Shown: positions 20,560 to 23,152 of the stretch, in pieces
Layout of the letters: each line of letters opens with the position of its first letter
Position numbering within the stretch: the first letter of the stretch is position 1
Assembly (NCBI GenBank): GCA_002245135.1
Contig: NGBS01001256.1
Location: 1 to 23,152, forward strand
Direction: 5' to 3'
Origin: Proteromonas lacertae
Lineage: Eukaryota > Sar > Bigyra > Opalinata > Proteromonadidae
DNA length: 23,152 nucleotides
The notes under the pieces: model-generated
The model's input: the letters and a program-made list of their open reading frames with translations, nothing else
Told to the model about the DNA's origin: nothing
Databases searched by the model: none
Position numbers and translations under genes: made by a program

Positions 20560-23152
20560 ATGGCTGAAAACGCTATATATGGAGTTGATATTGGTGGATA
20601 TCGAAGTGTGATCACCTATTTGAATGATAAGATGATTCACAAGGTAATAGAGAATGAATTGGGTGAAAAATATATTTCGTATATATAAGATGATAATAAG
20701 TATATAGAAGTGGAATAATATTTTTGGATGGTAATATTGGTCGTAGAATGGTAGGTAGTAAAGCCTTTGATCCAGTATGTTATTTTATATAATATGAGCA
20801 GGGTCGACGAGATATGAAATTCAGTATAAAGAGTGTGAAAGATTTATTTTGTGCGAGTTATGAAAAAGTAAGTAAAAGTGGAAAATTGAGTTTATTAGAA
20901 AATGTTCCTGAAAGAAATGATGATGATGGAATGATATATAAAGTATATGAAAATGATGAATATGAAAATGAATAGGTTGGTGAATATGAATTGAGTATCG
21001 AAGAAATCTATTATATGTTACTTGAAAAAGTGAAAGAAATAATAAACTATAAAAGTACAAATGCAATTCCAATGATCATATCAATTCCCAACTATTATGG
21101 TGAAGTTGAGAAAGGAGTGCTTCATATGTTATGTAATCATTTGAGTATAATAATAATATTGTAATATATAATAATAATATTGAAAATGAATAGATTTAAA
21201 TATTTACAGTTTTATTCCTGAGAATGTTAGTATAAGTTTAAGTTATGGTTATGAGAATAACAACACAATAAAAGCGAAGAAAGAAGATAAGTATTTGATG
21301 ATAGTAGATATGGGATATTTGAACTGTAACTGTACAATCAGTAAATATGAGAGTGTATAAATATATATTTATAATTTAATATAATATTGTGTTATAATAG
21401 GATAAATGTGAAATAATTGTTAGTGAAAATGATTGTGGAATAAATGGTCGAATAATCGATTCACTTCTGGTTGAAAAATATAAAATAGAAATACAAAAAG
21501 AATATCCAAATATTCAATTGACAGATTTTATTATCAATAAAATATATAAAACATAATCAAATGCAAAGAAAAATTAAGTGCCACTGGAGCAGATACCGTA
21601 TACTTATATAAATGTTATGTATAGATTAATTTATCTATTGATATAACTGAGGATGATTCATATGATACAGAATTATCAGTTGATGATATTAACAATATAA
21701 TTATTAATAATGGATTGAAGAAGAAGTTTATTGATTTATTAAATGAAGTATGTAATAATCCTTTAATAGATGATAAAATAAGAAAGAACATATCAATAAT
21801 TCCAGTTGGTGGATCAATGAGAATTCCATATTTTCTGAATGAATTAGAAGTATATTTAAAAGAAACAATAAAAAGTGATGGTTCATTACTTAGAACATTG
21901 AATATGGATGAATGTGTAGCTAGTGGATGTAGTTATTATGGTGCAATATTGAATGGTTGGTGGAAATATGATATAAACTATAAATCAGATAAGAAAGCAA
22001 TTGATTATAAAAATCAATCAAAATTAATCACTATTTTGAATAATATAAATAAGACAATGGTAAATATTAATAATGATAATAAAATGATATTATTGAAAGA
22101 TTATTTAGTGAATAATTTGTGTTATATAGAATATTTTAATTGTTTTAAATCAATTAACCCTTCAATACTCTTTCAAAAGTCAAAGTATTTATCTCAAATT
22201 TACAGAGTATTAAACAATATATATAATTTGATATAGTATTTTTCTGATTGTCTAAATAATGAAGATGTTGATGTTAATTTTTATGAACTTGGTGGTTATT
22301 TGTATTATATTTTTATATAAGTAAATAGAGAGAATATAATAGAAAAATCTAAATCTCATAATGAATTGAAGAAAGATGTTTCAAATCTTGAAGAATTGTT
22401 AGAGACAATGAATGATGAAAAAAGTGAAACTAATGAAACAAAAATTAAGGAATATATGAAATCAATGAGTAATATATCAGTATTTAGATTAATATTATAT
22501 ATTTTAATATAGAATATAATCGATAAATTTGATATAGAAACAAATCATTTACAATTCTTTTCAGTTGTATAGAAAGTATAATGGTTATATAAACAAGAAT
22601 CTACCATTCGATTATTCCAACAGTATATCAAAAATAGGTCCAAAGAATATCAAATACAGTGAATAATATAATAGAAATATCAAAAGCAAGAATGATTATG
22701 AATGTCAATAGTATAATATATATGAAGATATAATATAATTATATATTCATAGTTTTCAATATGTTAGAGTGATTAATAATATAACTGAAAATGGATATAC
22801 TCCAATCACAATTGATGAAGATAGTGAATATTACTTAACTGGAAATGATATTCATGTATTTAAAGGAAATATCCAAATATTCCAGTCGATTATAAAATAG
22901 AAGACAAAGTGATATTGAAAATGCAAAAGAATATGAAGAAAAAAGAAAGAATGATCAGAATATGTGATAGCGTTGAGATGTATAATGATTTAAACACAGT
23001 AATAAAATTACAATTAATAAACAATTTCTCCAATTTAATGTATATATTATTTAATTGAATATTATGTATAGTAATAATATGAATAATTCATATAAAGAAA
23101 AGAAATTACCAAATGAACATAAAAGAAGCAGTAAAAGAAAAACTTTAACTAG
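20560..23152 (+). CDS. Gene C: third Hsp110-like paralogue, partial at the right edge, frame interrupted late
   Basis: Begins MAENAIYGVDIGGYR. Exons 1-3 match A and B in structure (exons 2 and 3 are exactly 67 and 141 nt in all three), but the protein is clearly diverged: GRRMVGSKAFDP, ISIPNYYGEVEK, VDMGYLNCNCT, PVGGSMRIPYF and TLNMDECVASGCSYYG. The ATPase domain ends at about 21970. It is followed by a helical middle and the NDYECQYF motif at the shared intron (22711-22752). Near 21555 one base is missing after KIYK; further single-base shifts occur near 22570, 22660, 22693 and 22880. Most fit a missing A. The frame is open again to the last base, so the gene continues past the window and its repeat array, if any, is unseen. 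It may be intact with sequence errors, or decaying. Confidence 0.75.
20679..23071 (+). other. Eleven introns of gene C
   Basis: They lie at 20679-20707, 20775-20801, 20943-20975, 21145-21193, 21355-21400, 21598-21624, 22207-22236, 22302-22328, 22480-22512, 22711-22752 and 23040-23071. Lengths are 27-49 nt and all begin GTAT. The one at 20775-20801 ends CAG; the rest end TAG. The introns at 21145, 21355 and 21598 interrupt sequence that is one continuous exon in A and B. Those near the frame changes (22480, 22711) are less certain. Confidence 0.72.

Noticed and set aside
6402-23152. The tandem array as a mobile or viral element
   Set aside because: No terminal repeats, transposase, reverse transcriptase, integrase or capsid-like frame. 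The genes carry host-type introns and sit beside ordinary host genes.

Overview
The window looks like nuclear DNA of an AT-rich, single-celled eukaryote that builds a cilium or flagellum. The evidence is a nearly complete IFT74 gene (intraflagellar transport), a NUP50-type nucleoporin, and 42 very short introns (25-49 nt) that all begin GTAT and end in AG (41 TAG, 1 CAG). The standard genetic code fits, because glutamine is written CAA/CAG and TAA, TAG and TGA all end reading frames. I cannot name the lineage from sequence alone. I see no tRNA, rRNA, transposon, CRISPR array or virus-like element.

Layout. 180-2340 (+): a NUP50-like nucleoporin with Phe-rich repeats and a C-terminal RanBP1-like domain, broken by about eight reading-frame changes. 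2626-3517 (+): a type II membrane protein resembling a GT-A glycosyltransferase, with one frame change. 3619-3870 (+): a short orphan reading frame with one internal stop, resembling the C-terminal tail of a NEK-type kinase. 3981-5877 (-): IFT74, six exons, 582 aa, intact. 5878-6401: intergenic sequence between divergent genes.

From 6402 to the right edge there is a head-to-tail array of three paralogues. Gene A spans 6402-13466 (12 exons, about 2,239 aa, two frame changes). Gene B spans 13597-20415 (15 exons, 2,122 aa, fully open). Gene C runs from 20560 past the window end (at least five frame changes). Each begins with a divergent Hsp70/Hsp110-type ATPase domain followed by a helical, lysine-rich middle. 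A and B end in a long run of Tudor/SH3-like beta-barrel repeats, by my count about 19 in A and 12 in B. The window stops before that part of C. I do not recognise this chaperone-ATPase plus poly-Tudor architecture as a described family, and it is the main discovery candidate.

A and B share about 1.4 kb of near-identical DNA (introns included) over the ATPase domain, but are diverged elsewhere, which suggests recent gene conversion. C carries three extra introns inside the region that is one exon in A and B. Frame changes cluster at the two ends of the window and mostly fall in A or T runs, so they look more like unpolished sequence at contig ends than true gene decay.
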